Source of the DNA: Pomacea canaliculata
Taxonomy: Eukaryota > Mollusca > Gastropoda > Architaenioglossa > Ampullariidae
Assembly: GCF_003073045.1 (NCBI RefSeq)
Contig: NC_037597.1
Coordinates: forward strand, 26,488,158 to 26,552,157
Direction of reading: 5' to 3'
Length of the DNA: 64,000 nucleotides
Each line of letters opens with the position of its first letter. The first letter of the stretch is position 1. A program made the position numbers and the translations under genes. Below are positions 11,988 to 21,873 of this stretch, piece after piece. Under the pieces are notes generated by a model. It saw only the letters and a program-made list of their open reading frames with translations. It was not told the origin of the DNA and searched no databases.

Positions 11988-12167
11988 TCACGTTGTCGAC
12001 GCCAGTTCCAACTGCTTTTTTGCTTCTTCCAACCGATATTTCAATCTGTCCTTTTTCCTCTGTAGGTACTTTACTCTCCAAGACTTGATTTTATAGCCTA
12101 CGTAAACGCCGGCTGCAAATGTCATGACACATAAAACCATCGTCTGCCTCCCTGTAAATTCAGCCAT
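11988..12167 (-). CDS. MTLN: Mitoregulin-like inner-membrane microprotein, 59 aa
   Basis: This is a single-exon frame of 59 residues from an ATG in excellent initiation context (AAC ATG G). An in-frame GTG 27 bases upstream is not needed. Residues 9-25 form one hydrophobic segment with small residues (VMTFAAGVYVGY). They are followed by a strongly basic, amphipathic stretch with KYLQRKKDRLKYRLEEAKKQ and a LELA ending. This layout and many positions match vertebrate mitoregulin (56 aa), including the FAxGV-xGY/W transmembrane core, the YL-xx-RK-xRL basic helix and the K-LxLA C-terminus. Mitoregulin sits in the inner mitochondrial membrane and supports fatty-acid oxidation and respiratory supercomplexes. 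Homology is my inference from residue pattern and length; function in this organism is not shown. It could alternatively be another small coiled-coil membrane protein. Confidence 0.72.
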   Translation of the reverse strand: MAEFTGRQTMVLCVMTFAAGVYVGYKIKSWRVKYLQRKKDRLKYRLEEAKKQLELASTT

Positions 12168-12232
12168 GTTGACTTTCTGGGTAGGGGTAGTCACTCCTGA
12201 TGCGTGTAACTGGGTTATCTATTCATTGTCAC

Positions 12233-12278
12233 TGGCGGCCCGGTGGCGCCGGTTAGTGCCTGTCACCAATACAGTGAA
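12233..12278 (+). mobile_element. Truncated SINE head upstream of the mitoregulin-like gene
   Basis: These 46 bases match the first part of the SINE at 7384 (GGCGGCC, then GGTGGCGC, then GGTTAGTGCCTGTCACCAAT and ACAGTGAA) and then stop. It lies about 65 bases upstream of the mitoregulin-like ATG, probably in that gene's 5' UTR or promoter, in the opposite orientation. Confidence 0.75.
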
Positions 12279-12735
12279 ATAAAATTACGGTGAAATATTT
12301 TAGTATGTGTTACATAAGAAGCAGTGAAGCCCAATCCCTTTTGCCAACCTCGGCCTGCGGCCATATCCATTTCGGACAGCCGTGTCTGCACTTCACAGTA
12401 AAGGAAATCGCAAAAAATAAAAAAAGGAAAAAAAAAATAGGGAGCAGATATTTTTATCCTAGAAACGTTGTACTTTACCATTAATTCTTATGTAGTAATT
12501 AGTCCACAGGGGATATCTTTTGAGTTGTTTACCCGTTAAACCAGACTTCTGAATACAGTCCGGCTCATCGTTCTAGAGAACACCGAAAGTCAGCGTTTGA
12601 ATTTTGCACTGTGAATCGAAATGTTCGTCCATCGAAAAAAAGATTGGGAAACGCCCCTACGTGGGGATAAATGGTATACTTCTTCTTCCCTTTTTTTTTT
12701 TTTTTTTTATTACTAACATGCCGATTTCCTGCACT
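12279..12735. other. Non-coding spacer
   Basis: No gene was recognised. The segment carries an A-rich run at about 12411-12438 and a T-run of about 19 at 12691-12709, and the short frames here have no family resemblance. Confidence 0.35.
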
Positions 12736-12812
12736 GTGGGCAGAAGTTTCGCGGGCCGGATGGCACCGCGTCGCGGGCCGGATATGGCCCACGGGCCGTA
12801 GGTTGTGCATCC
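12736..12812. mobile_element. hAT-type element end (one terminus recognised)
   Basis: The sequence contains GCGGGCCGGAT twice, then ATGGCCCACGGGCCGTAGG and ends in GCATCCCTG. This is the reverse complement of the usual CAGGG-(GGCCCG)-type hAT MITE start. I could not find the matching left terminus, so only the end is annotated. Confidence 0.5.
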
Positions 12813-12959
12813 CTGTGTTACAGACAATTGTAACCGAGATCGGTTGATGCTGATGGCATTTTAGAAATGGAATTTTTCATATCGTACCTAATTGTCTTGC
12901 TTGTTTTTGAATCAACATATACATGATTTACTTCATCTTTTTGTCAAAGAATTCCACGG

Positions 12960-13443
12960 AGGGGAGGGTAAGTGACCACTCGGCATCCGAGTGTGTGGGG
13001 CAGAGAACTTCTCCTAGTCGACCCACCAGTCGTGAATGGATACCTGACACCATGGAGGGTTGGGGGAAGGCAAAGCAGAGAAAGAGATGGACACCACCCT
13101 CTTAAACTCAGTTTGGGGTCTTTAACACCTCACCCCACAACCCCTACAATGAACTTAAAAAAAAAAAAAAAAAAGAGGAAGTTGGGAGGGGGAACTATAC
13201 CTTTACCTCTTACTTTTTTCTACTCATTATAAAAAGAAGGCTGATAAAACAACTGGAAAAGAGTCCATCATGGACTCTTAAACCCAGAGTGGGGTCTCTA
13301 ACACCTCGCCCCACAGCCCCTACAACGACCTATAAAAAAGTTGATGGGAGAGGGAACCATCTTTACGTCTTACCTTTTTTCTACTCATGAATCATGATGA
13401 AGAGAAGGCTGATAAGACAAAGAGGAAAGACTCCATCCTGGAC
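12960..13443 (+). repeat. Unclassified interspersed repeat containing a tandem duplication of about 170 bp
   Basis: Two diverged direct copies lie at 13101-13276 and 13277-13443. Both contain TTAAAC, then GGGGTCT-TAACACCTC, CCCCACA-CCCCTACAA, CTTTAC-TCTTAC, TTTTTTCTACTCAT, GAAGGCTGATAA and ACTCCATC-TGGAC. The first copy carries an internal run of 17 A. The preceding bases (12966-13100) have a short-repeat-like head with GAATGGATACCTGAC. I cannot assign it to a named family. Confidence 0.65.
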
Positions 13444-14437
13444 CCAGTGTTGATGCAACAGTAGAAAGAATCATAAAGGTAAAAATATACTAAAGCTGCA
13501 ATAATGTTGCCATCAGAAGCTAGTTATTGTGGCCAAAAACCCGTCATTTGTAAGAGTATTTATGGATCCGTTGATGACAATTATAATTATTATGTGTATG
13601 CATCGTTGATTTGCAACAGCAGTTTCATATTCAAGAAAAACCTGTGAGAAAAGCGTCTTGTCTTTCTATGCTGCTTATGATACCCGACGCTCTCTTAAGG
13701 TACATGTATCAAATACTTATATAGTAGCCTACGTGCATTTCATCAAGATACATAAAACTATCTCTCGAACGATCCTTATCCTTGGGAAAAAAGATAACCG
13801 CTTTGCCATCTGTATCACAATTCCTCGTTTCACAGCCAAGGACAAATTCAACGGTACGAGCAAGAAAACCATGGCGCTTGCCATGCTAGAAGAAAAGTAC
13901 CTACATCTCTATCTATTGCACATCTCCACTCAATTTTTGGTTGGCTAGTTTGAGAGTGAAAAAGCTGCTACGTCACTTTTGAGACAAGGGTCGGAAAAAA
14001 CAGTAAGCCTTGTAAGTTGTAACAGCCAAGAAACAGCAACGATCGACCCACTATCTTCAGCATCTTATGTGACAATAAAACGCGTATCACCACTGCGTGG
14101 CAGGAAGAGAGTCGACCCCTCAGCAACCCATCAAGATGGGTGCGAAGGTAGACTCATGGGTTGTGAAGTTTGTCTGGGCTCGCCATCAACAAAGGTCACA
14201 CAGCCCGTGTGATCAACGTGCGACTTTGACACCGCCCTTGAGGAACGGTCGACATCGATAACACTTTGCGATAGGATGAACTGAAGATGCTGACTAACAC
14301 TGACTGCGGCGATAATATGAAGGAGATTTATCATCAACATATCTTCCCTCTTCTCCATTATCTCCAACCGTTATCAGTCTTTTCAGCGAGAGCTAGAAAG
14401 ATGTACGTGGTTCGTGACCGACTCATCGATGTCACTG
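13444..14437. other. Non-coding or 5'-flanking sequence, no confident gene
   Basis: A 41-codon frame starts at ATG 14136 and ends at 14261; it has no family resemblance and I do not call it a gene. Composition becomes more GC-rich from about 14000 to 14700, which would fit a promoter and 5' UTR for the small gene at 14587. Nothing else was recognised. Confidence 0.35.
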
Positions 14438-14581
14438 CACGTGTACATGGTACCACGTGGTCTGCACTCAGTCACTTGACTCCTACCTACCCTGTCTGCA
14501 TTCTTTCTTTGCGCTGATACTCCTCGACCTGTTCTTGACTCAAGCTCCTCCCAGAGATCCAGGACTGCTGAGAACCACGTG
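14438..14581 (+). promoter_or_regulatory. Cluster of three CACGTG E-boxes
   Basis: Perfect CACGTG palindromes lie at 14438-14443, 14454-14459 and 14576-14581. The first two are 16 bases apart (start to start), and the third ends five bases before the ATG at 14587. CACGTG is the canonical site for MYC/MAX, USF and MITF/TFEB-type bHLH-ZIP factors. That they regulate the small gene is an inference from position. Confidence 0.5.
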
Positions 14582-14586
14582 CATCT

Positions 14587-15871
14587 ATGGCTGTTACAGG
14601 CGGTAATTACACCACAACCACAGTCGTGGTTGTTGGAGTTGCGGCAGCTTTGGTGGGCTTCCTCATCGGCTACAAGGTGCGAGACAGATCGGGATCCAAG
14701 GGGGCCAGGTCCAGCTAATATTTACACCTGTTCCAGGTTCGTACCGAGTACAGATGGTGTGGTCACTTTTGTAGATGTTGTCGATAATTTTAACGTGTCC
14801 ACCAAAGTAATGTTAAAGGTCTAGAATTTTGTGCAATTTGGAAGTCTTGATAAGATACAAGTAATCTGTAAGTTTACATCTATTCTACCGTCTTTTTTAC
14901 ATGTTGGCTGTCGTTTCTGTCGCATTAAAGCAGTTCAATCATTTCTGTATCTTGCTGTCAGAATGCTGGCTATAACCACTGAAATGCTCAAAAGAGATAA
15001 CATACACTGCGGATTACTGAAAGCATAAATCTGTCGATTATTGATGTTTGTAATGTGTGCATGATGCTTTAAAATAATAGTCTGGGGTGGGGGTGGGCAA
15101 AAGTTTAATCATCACAAAACTGTACTAATTAACAATAGTGTTGTGGCAAGCAGAAAAGGTAATGTAACAGATTTATAAGCAGAATGTCGCTCCGGCAAGA
15201 GAGTGGAAAAACTGTCCATCTGATTTATCGGTAAAAGTAAAAGTGGTGAGAGGCTATATAGACTCCGCCATGTCTTAGACACGGGTAGCCTTGATCGGGG
15301 CGCCCCGTAGTTTTGTAAAACAATGCTCGTTTGTCTGTAAAGAATCCTAAGATCTGGGTTCATATCGGGTCACACTCTCCATATAGGTGTCATACCTAAT
15401 TGCTGTTTGTAGAGCTGATCGACCGGAACGGAAAGGATTTTCTTCGGTTTACCGTTTACGCCATCTACAGACAAGCAGTTTATACATAACTTTCCTCTGG
15501 AAGTCACAACTGATGGCATTTTTGTTAGGTGCGGAAACGTTCTCGTGGATTTTGGAGAGTGAGGGGAAGGGAGGGAAGAAAGGATCATGTGATAGTCGAC
15601 CATCATATATCATCTTTCATTGTCATGAATGAGGCGATCGAGGGATTACAAGGGAAACAAATGTCAACCACATCTTATTCAATTGTATAGTAATACACTG
15701 TGTGTGTGTGTGTATAGAACTCTTGATTTTACACACCTTCTCACCATCACTATTATTATTATTTTTTTTTTACCACAGCAGAACACGCTTAATACTGGAT
15801 TTGCTATAAGACCACAAGCAAGTATGGATTGCCAGATATACTATGACGGCAGGATGCAACATCACCACTGA
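14587..15871 (+). CDS. Candidate single-pass membrane microprotein (two models)
   Basis: From ATG 14587 the sequence encodes a Thr-rich N-terminus (NYTTTT), a Val/Ala/Gly-rich transmembrane segment (VVVVGVAAALVGFLIGYK) and basic residues. Model A reads through to TAA at 14716-14718, giving 43 residues. Model B uses the good donor TACAAG|gtgcga after 14676 and the strong acceptor (a T run, then accacag) before 15781. It continues in phase to TGA at 15871, giving 60 residues. AATAAA signals at 16196-16201 and 16263-16268 could end the transcript. The GY-K-basic pattern after the membrane segment resembles the mitoregulin-like protein 2.4 kb away in divergent orientation. It could instead be a membrane-spanning exon of a larger surface protein, because an acceptor-like TTACAG lies just inside the frame. 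Confidence 0.4.
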
Positions 15872-16858
15872 AATGCCTGTCACCCAACAGACGATCGCAT
15901 TCCCATATGGGAGTTCTATAGTTTTATTTTTACATTAAAATATTCACTTTGATACAAGTATTTTTAATTTGTGTATGTGTGTGTGTGTGAACGTCTACAA
16001 CAGAATAAGGTGCCATAGAATGGGCATCAAAAGCTGCAATGCTCTTCTTTAAATGGTAAACGGATAGGATTTAAAATAAACCTTTACCCACACCGTGGGT
16101 CTCTGAGAACAAAGGTGCAAGTTTCTTTCCACTCGCTTTTAAAGGCGTTTAGATCACAGTTTTATATATGCTATCCTCACACTGTAATTTTCTTCAATAA
16201 AACACCGCTCGAATTCTCCTACCTCTCCTCTCCGTGTCCCATCCCGTGGAAATCCTCAAGGCAATAAAGTCGCGGTAACTTTACACCGCGGGAAAACAAG
16301 TATGTGTTGTCTCCCTTCAAGGGGCCATTCCTTTATTTCATCTGTAAAGCTTTGGTATAGCCTTCTCAGGGCAAAAAAAATTTTTTTTAATCGAATTAAG
16401 CTTAATATTATTGCTTAATCTTAATTATGTTTGAAAATTTTAAACAGTAAGTTTTAAATTTATAAATTTAATCAGACTGATAGCTCCCTCGATGACTTCG
16501 GTTCCATGACGACGCAAGACGCTTTTCCTGACTAGCGTGGTAGGCATGAACGCGTTTGCATGGGTTCTTCTATAGGTTTTATAAAACTTTACAGTGAAAG
16601 CTAAACTGTAAATCTAAATCCATCCATAAAATTGAGCTTTTTAATTTTCGTCTCTGTAATTACCAGAGTAAGAATTAAAAGGCGATCACTATATATACAG
16701 TTCTTGTTCAGACACATATATACGACTCGTTGCAGTATTTGCAACATTTCAACTAAAGTGACCGTAGTCTGTTCCCAAAGATCAGTTAACACAACTTTCA
16801 ACGTTACACAAGGTCGTGCCGACTGTACGTTTATGTGAAAAGGGTACCTGAATCAAAA
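15872..16858. other. Probable 3' UTR of the small gene and 5' flank of the DHHC gene
   Basis: It holds AATAAA at 16196-16201 and 16263-16268, a hairpin-forming CGCGGT/ACCGCG pair around 16271-16290, an A8/T8 run near 16373-16388 and a palindromic ATTAAGCTTAAT just after it. No conserved coding sequence precedes the ATG at 16859. Confidence 0.4.
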
Positions 16859-18058
16859 ATGAATTTGAAGGAACAGGAGACGTCACTGAAAGAAAAACTG
16901 TCACAGCACTACAAGAATCGCAACTTTACCCCACAGCCAAAGGCCATTGTAAGAGCAGGACTTTTCTGGCCAGGATTCATGATATGTTCCCTTTTCTTTG
17001 AGGCTGTAGCTGTCCTTCTTCCCGGGGTGTACAAGTTGCATGGAACAGGAAATCTAGAGGGCCATGGATGGTTTGGGGAAACCTACTGGCTGATGCTTGG
17101 AGTGGTATTGACAACGTTTGTGGAGTCACTGATTAACTGGTGGAGAGTGTACATGGATGTGGCCAATTACGTTCGAAAGGAGACAAAAATGGCTCACTTT
17201 CCACAGTGTCTTGAAACACCTCCAGGTATATCTTTAAAAGCAATACAAGAATTAATTATAGTGAGATCTGATTTTTAACTCTGAAAAATTCTTAAAAGAT
17301 ACATTTTTCTTCTAATATGCATTGATATTTTTGGTAATTGTATGTAGCTTTGCTAAACAGCTATGTTAAAAATTTTGTCTCTATGAAATGTATAGTAATA
17401 GTCTTGAAGCACAGAAAATTGTAAGAGAATTTGTTTTTGTCCCAACTTACTATAGCTTTTTTCTTTCTTTTTGGAAGGTTGGAGGCACTGCCCTACCTGC
17501 CAAGTGGATGCACCTCCACGCTCATTTCATTGTAATATGTGTGGTCGGTGTATCCTCAAACGTGACCACCATTGCTTCTTCACAGGTTCTTGTATTGGCT
17601 ATTACAACCAGAGGCATTTTGTCATTTTCTGCATTTATGTGATATGGGGCAGCTTACTTGCTCTCTACTTGCAACTATCTTACCTCAGCAAATACATGTT
17701 TCCTTTTTTTGAAAATGTGTATGCTTACATCCTCCCATTTACAGTCATGAAGCTCTTTTCTGGTAATTTAACTATCCAATCATTTTTGTTGCTTTTACAT
17801 ACTTATGCTACTGGATTTTGTCTTTTCCTGGGACTTTGGTTCCTACTGTGGCAATTAATCATCATCTTACGTGGCCAGACATCCTATGAGGCATGGAAGA
17901 ACATTCGAGTTTATCATGGCGGCTTGTACAACAATTTTACATCTGTGTTTGGCTCACCACTACAGGCCTGGCTTTTATTTTTTGTACCACTCATGTTGCC
18001 TTTGCAAGGAGATGCTTGTGCATGGAAGATTAGGCCTAAGTCTGAAAAAGGTCATTGA
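16859..18058 (+). CDS. ZDHHC24: DHHC-type palmitoyltransferase, ZDHHC24-like, two exons
   Basis: This integral membrane S-acyltransferase transfers palmitate to protein cysteines. The exons are 16859-17225 and 17478-18058, joined in phase (TPPG|WRHC) to give 315 residues. The order is: a cytosolic N-terminus, transmembrane segments near residues 33-52 and 80-98, then the zinc-binding cysteine-rich domain. That domain has HCPTC, PPRSFHCNMCGRCILKRDHHC (the catalytic DHHC) and a GSCIGYYNQRHF tail. Two or more further membrane segments follow, then RGQTSYE (the TTxE-like motif). All zinc ligands and the active cysteine are present. The RGQT-x-x-E and L-x-GD endings near the C-terminus match ZDHHC24 better than other DHHC subfamilies. 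The start is the first ATG followed by a good frame; an in-frame GTG at 16835 is ignored. Confidence 0.9.
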
Positions 18059-19900
18059 AATAAATAGGGTTTAGTAATATGTGAGAAGTTTTTCTCAAGT
18101 ACAGGACAGACATTATGGAGTAGACAAGTAAATTATAGCCAGGGACAAAACATACTGTCTTATGTAATGAATAGTTTAAAATAGTTAACAAAAGCTTGAT
18201 GAATGCAACACAAAGCAACTACCAATTATCAGACTCAAAATGATCTATATATGGAATAAATGTTCTACATATAGAAAGAATAATAGACAGATCTTTCTTT
18301 TCCCATTAGTGCGGAAAAGTCCATTACTATCATATTTTATTTAAGTATACGACATGGGTGAGCATAAATGTACACTAGTAGAATAAGCTCCTAAATTTTT
18401 CAGATGTTAACCACTTTAGTTCGAAAGGCCTTTGTCAGACTTTCAGCAAAGCAGAAGAATGCACAGATGAGGTATATGCAATAATTTTTGTTGAAGCCAG
18501 TTAACAGAAACTACATGTAACATGCTGTCTTGTGATGTTTTGTGTCATCCTGCATCTTGCTCTGTCTGTTTTTCTGGTCTGTTGTCGTGTTCACTTCATC
18601 AGTGCCAGGATTGTGCTGTTTTCAAGTATGTTGCCCTAAAACATTTCACTTAGCTGAATTTGTAGTCACAAGAAAGGCTGGTGCTGATGGGAAGATACGT
18701 CACTGTTCGCCAAATGTCTCTACTGACTTTATCTCACCTGTCTTAACTGTCAGCGACCTCATGCCTTTCACCAGCTACATGCTGCCATGGGTCCCTTGGT
18801 ACTGTGGCTATAACCATGGCAACGAAAACAACTCTTTTGTTCTTTAAACAACAGCCCCAGAGGATATCCCATGAGACCCTTTATTAACCATTTAGCTCAG
18901 ACTGTTGCTGCAGGAATCACCGCTGGTTTTGTGCAAGCACTGCAGCAACCTGTAAACTCCTGTCATTTTACAGCCTTTTCTTAAATGGATTGTAAAGCGC
19001 CTTGAGTCTGCCAAATGCTGGAGAAACATGCTATATAAATGTCTTCATTATTATTATTAATAGTTTTAGTTAATGTTATCTATATGCTCTCAACAGTTTA
19101 ATTTGTAAAACCAAAAGAGCATCTCTGCTTTCATGTGATTTTACTTATTTTTCTGTTAAAATATTGTGAATAAGAAGTACTGTATAGATTAAATGCAACA
19201 GGTTCTGTAAAAAGCGAGCTCAGTGTAAGAGGTATGGTGTACCATGAGATCAGTGCAAGAAGTACACAAAGTTAGAAAAAATATCATGTGACAAAACATA
19301 AGGCATTGAATCTACCGCTCATGCTGAATCACCTATGGCCATTTTTTTTAATGTATCAGAATTATATTAACGTTTTGTACAAGTAGTATCTACAAAAATA
19401 TTACTTTTACAACTTAACACAGAGACTGTCTTAAAATGTCTTAGCATCTTTAAGCCATAAGAACTTCAGAGATAAATATTTCTGAAAAAAGTTCATTTAC
19501 TTTTGTTCAAGATTTAAATGCCTATGCAATGCTTTCCTGACTTTTGATGAGGTTGTGCTGTTTGAAAGCATGTATAATGTATATGACTTCATGTAATAGC
19601 TGTTTGTGCCATGGATTTGAATTCTGCATAATAAGTGCTTGTTTATTGCAAATGTTGTAACACATTTTTCCAAAAAAATCTTACTTTAATGAACTTTTAA
19701 TAGTGTCTTACTGGTTTGTATTGTCAATCAAATTGACCAATGGAAAAAAGCACAATATGGAGGTGTGATGCAGCATTTCATGAGTACTATTTTTTCTATA
19801 TGTAATATCTTTTGATAGACTGTTACACTGCCATGTTTTATCAATTACAATCATGTTTGAATTTATATTATTCAATAAAGATCTGTGTCTTGTTTCATAA
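18059..19900 (+). other. Probable ZDHHC24 3' UTR with retroposon-derived tail
   Basis: There is no coding sequence after the stop. At 18985-19062 a segment reads GTAAAGCGCCTTGAG, then CTATATAAATG and an ATTATTATTATTA run. This is the characteristic 3' end of L2/CR1-type LINEs or dependent SINEs. An AATAAA at about 19874 followed by T/G-rich sequence is a plausible polyadenylation site. The segment at 18600-18840 may be part of the same old element. Confidence 0.45.
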
Positions 19901-21715
19901 AATGTATTTGATATTTATCTTTATTTTGTTTTAACTTTGGAGATTTAATATTAGCTAATGATGATTATTCAAGCAAAAATATTATGTGAGAACACTGCTG
20001 ATAAATATTAGTTACTTCTTATGGCTCCAGAGTCACAACTGAATGCAGAGCAATGATCCGCATCTTGGCATACAACTCATGATTCAACAGAAGATGGTCA
20101 GAGCTTCAAATGATGAGCCCTTAAAAAAAAGACATGCTTTAAATCAGGCAATTATTCAACTTGTTCAGTTGCCCCACACTGCGTTCTTTCTGGTGCACAT
20201 TAGTACTTAAGGATCAAGTATGAGACTATTTAAGGTTTGCAACTACTTGTTAGGGTACATACATGTACTTCAGCTTCCGAAAGTCTTTCAGCCTGCTACA
20301 CTGCTCAAGGTCTTCAGCAAGTATTCGCAGAATTGTTGACATCTGTGCCAAACTTGATAACTTGCCTGTGCATCCCCCAAGTTCTTACTAGCCATGCAAC
20401 ACACAAGGTGCAGAGAGAATGAAAAATGTAGATGGAAAGCTCAGTTAGGTAAACAGATGCCAAACCTTTAACTGTTCAGAAACAGTTAGTAGGAAGTCAA
20501 CGAAACTGTTTTAATATTCTTACAAATTTTTATCCAAGTTTAATTTAAACTTCATCACAAGGCACCACTTTACAGACTGTTGCTTCAAGTTTGTTACTTG
20601 GAAGTCTCTGATGCTGCATGTGTGTGTATGTGCATGCATACATCTTCCCCCCTTCCAACCATACACACAGTCTCTCTCTCCTTATAACCAACTGCATTTA
20701 AGTTATGCATGTCATGATAAAATATTAGCATATCGTCTTTTTCCAATCCTACATAAGCTTCCTTAAAGAACTTAAACACCTGTGACTGGTTTAGCAAAGA
20801 CAGTGGTACAAACAAATAGCAATAATAAAAACAGCAAATTCTTATTCATGGCAACATATTGAAAAAAGTGTCACATTGCTCACCTTTTCAGTGTCTATTA
20901 TCAGGACCACATGAGCATCACTTTTTAAAAAAAACATCAAACCAAAAAATACATTCATTCAGTTTTCGGCCTCAATTTTTTTTATTAAATCACATTTTAA
21001 CAGGGAAAGCAGTCAATGTATCCTTTTGGAGGACCAGACTATCTTGTACATGCATGCTTGCACACATAATTATGTACATAATGAACACACTCACACACAA
21101 AATGTCCCAGCAATTAATGAAAACACTGTAACAGGCGTATGAAGAACAAACACTCGTCAATCAGTATAACAAGAACAACCCAAGCTCTATCATGATAGAA
21201 ATGTTGTCTTCTTTCAATGACTGGGAACAAAAATGTTTCAACAATCAAACTATTATTTAATTTACATGCAGTATGCTTTCTTGAAACAGTATCGGATATT
21301 TGCAACATGTTTACGTAAGTATATATGATTGGCCAGACTTTACTAATATTTTATGCATTACTTTATGGAGCAGGATGAACTTAAGATATGAAACACTAAC
21401 CTGCTTCAGTGCTCTTGTCCTTTCAGCATGTTCTCTATACACAGTCATTGTTAAAACTGCTTCCTTCTTAAAATTATTAAAATGTCTCTATGTGCTTCTT
21501 GGAGCACACATTTTGATATTTACGAAAAATACCCACTGTCGAGAGTCATCTTTAGTTGCCCTAATGAAACACTGCTTTCCACATCAAAATGGGTGGTAAA
21601 TTATTCTTTATTGTAAAGACCTAAGCTCATGAGTGTTTGTAACCCAAGTGAAATTTGTCCTTCACTCTTAAAATCTGAAATAGTAAAACAAAGGTTACTG
21701 ACACTGAACAAAGAC
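19901..21715. other. Intergenic between converging ZDHHC24 and UBXN1
   Basis: I see no supportable gene here. Simple CA/GT-rich patches occur near 20620-20690 and 21060-21100. The two genes converge on this stretch. Confidence 0.4.
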
Positions 21716-21721
21716 TTTATT
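21716..21721 (-). terminator. Candidate UBXN1 polyadenylation signal
   Basis: AATAAA reads on the minus strand about 150 bases downstream of the UBXN1 stop codon at 21874. It is the nearest canonical hexamer. Confidence 0.5.
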
Positions 21722-21873
21722 TGCGTAGTTTGCCCACAGATTTTCTTTCTTCAGTAATGAAGGTAAACTGTCAAATTTAATGTATGAAGAGATCACTAAA
21801 ATTTATATGCTATGATTAGTCCATAAGTAAACCATATATAAACTCATCACATTCTCATATAAACAGATAAGCA

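Noticed and set aside
14136-14261. 41-codon frame beginning MGAKVDSWVVKFVWA
   Set aside because: It is short, without recognised homology, and sits in probable 5'-flanking sequence. It could be an upstream frame but I cannot support a gene.
15700-15720. GT repeats (also at 5768-5783 and 15972-15989)
   Set aside because: These are ordinary dinucleotide microsatellites, with no spacer structure suggesting a CRISPR or functional array.
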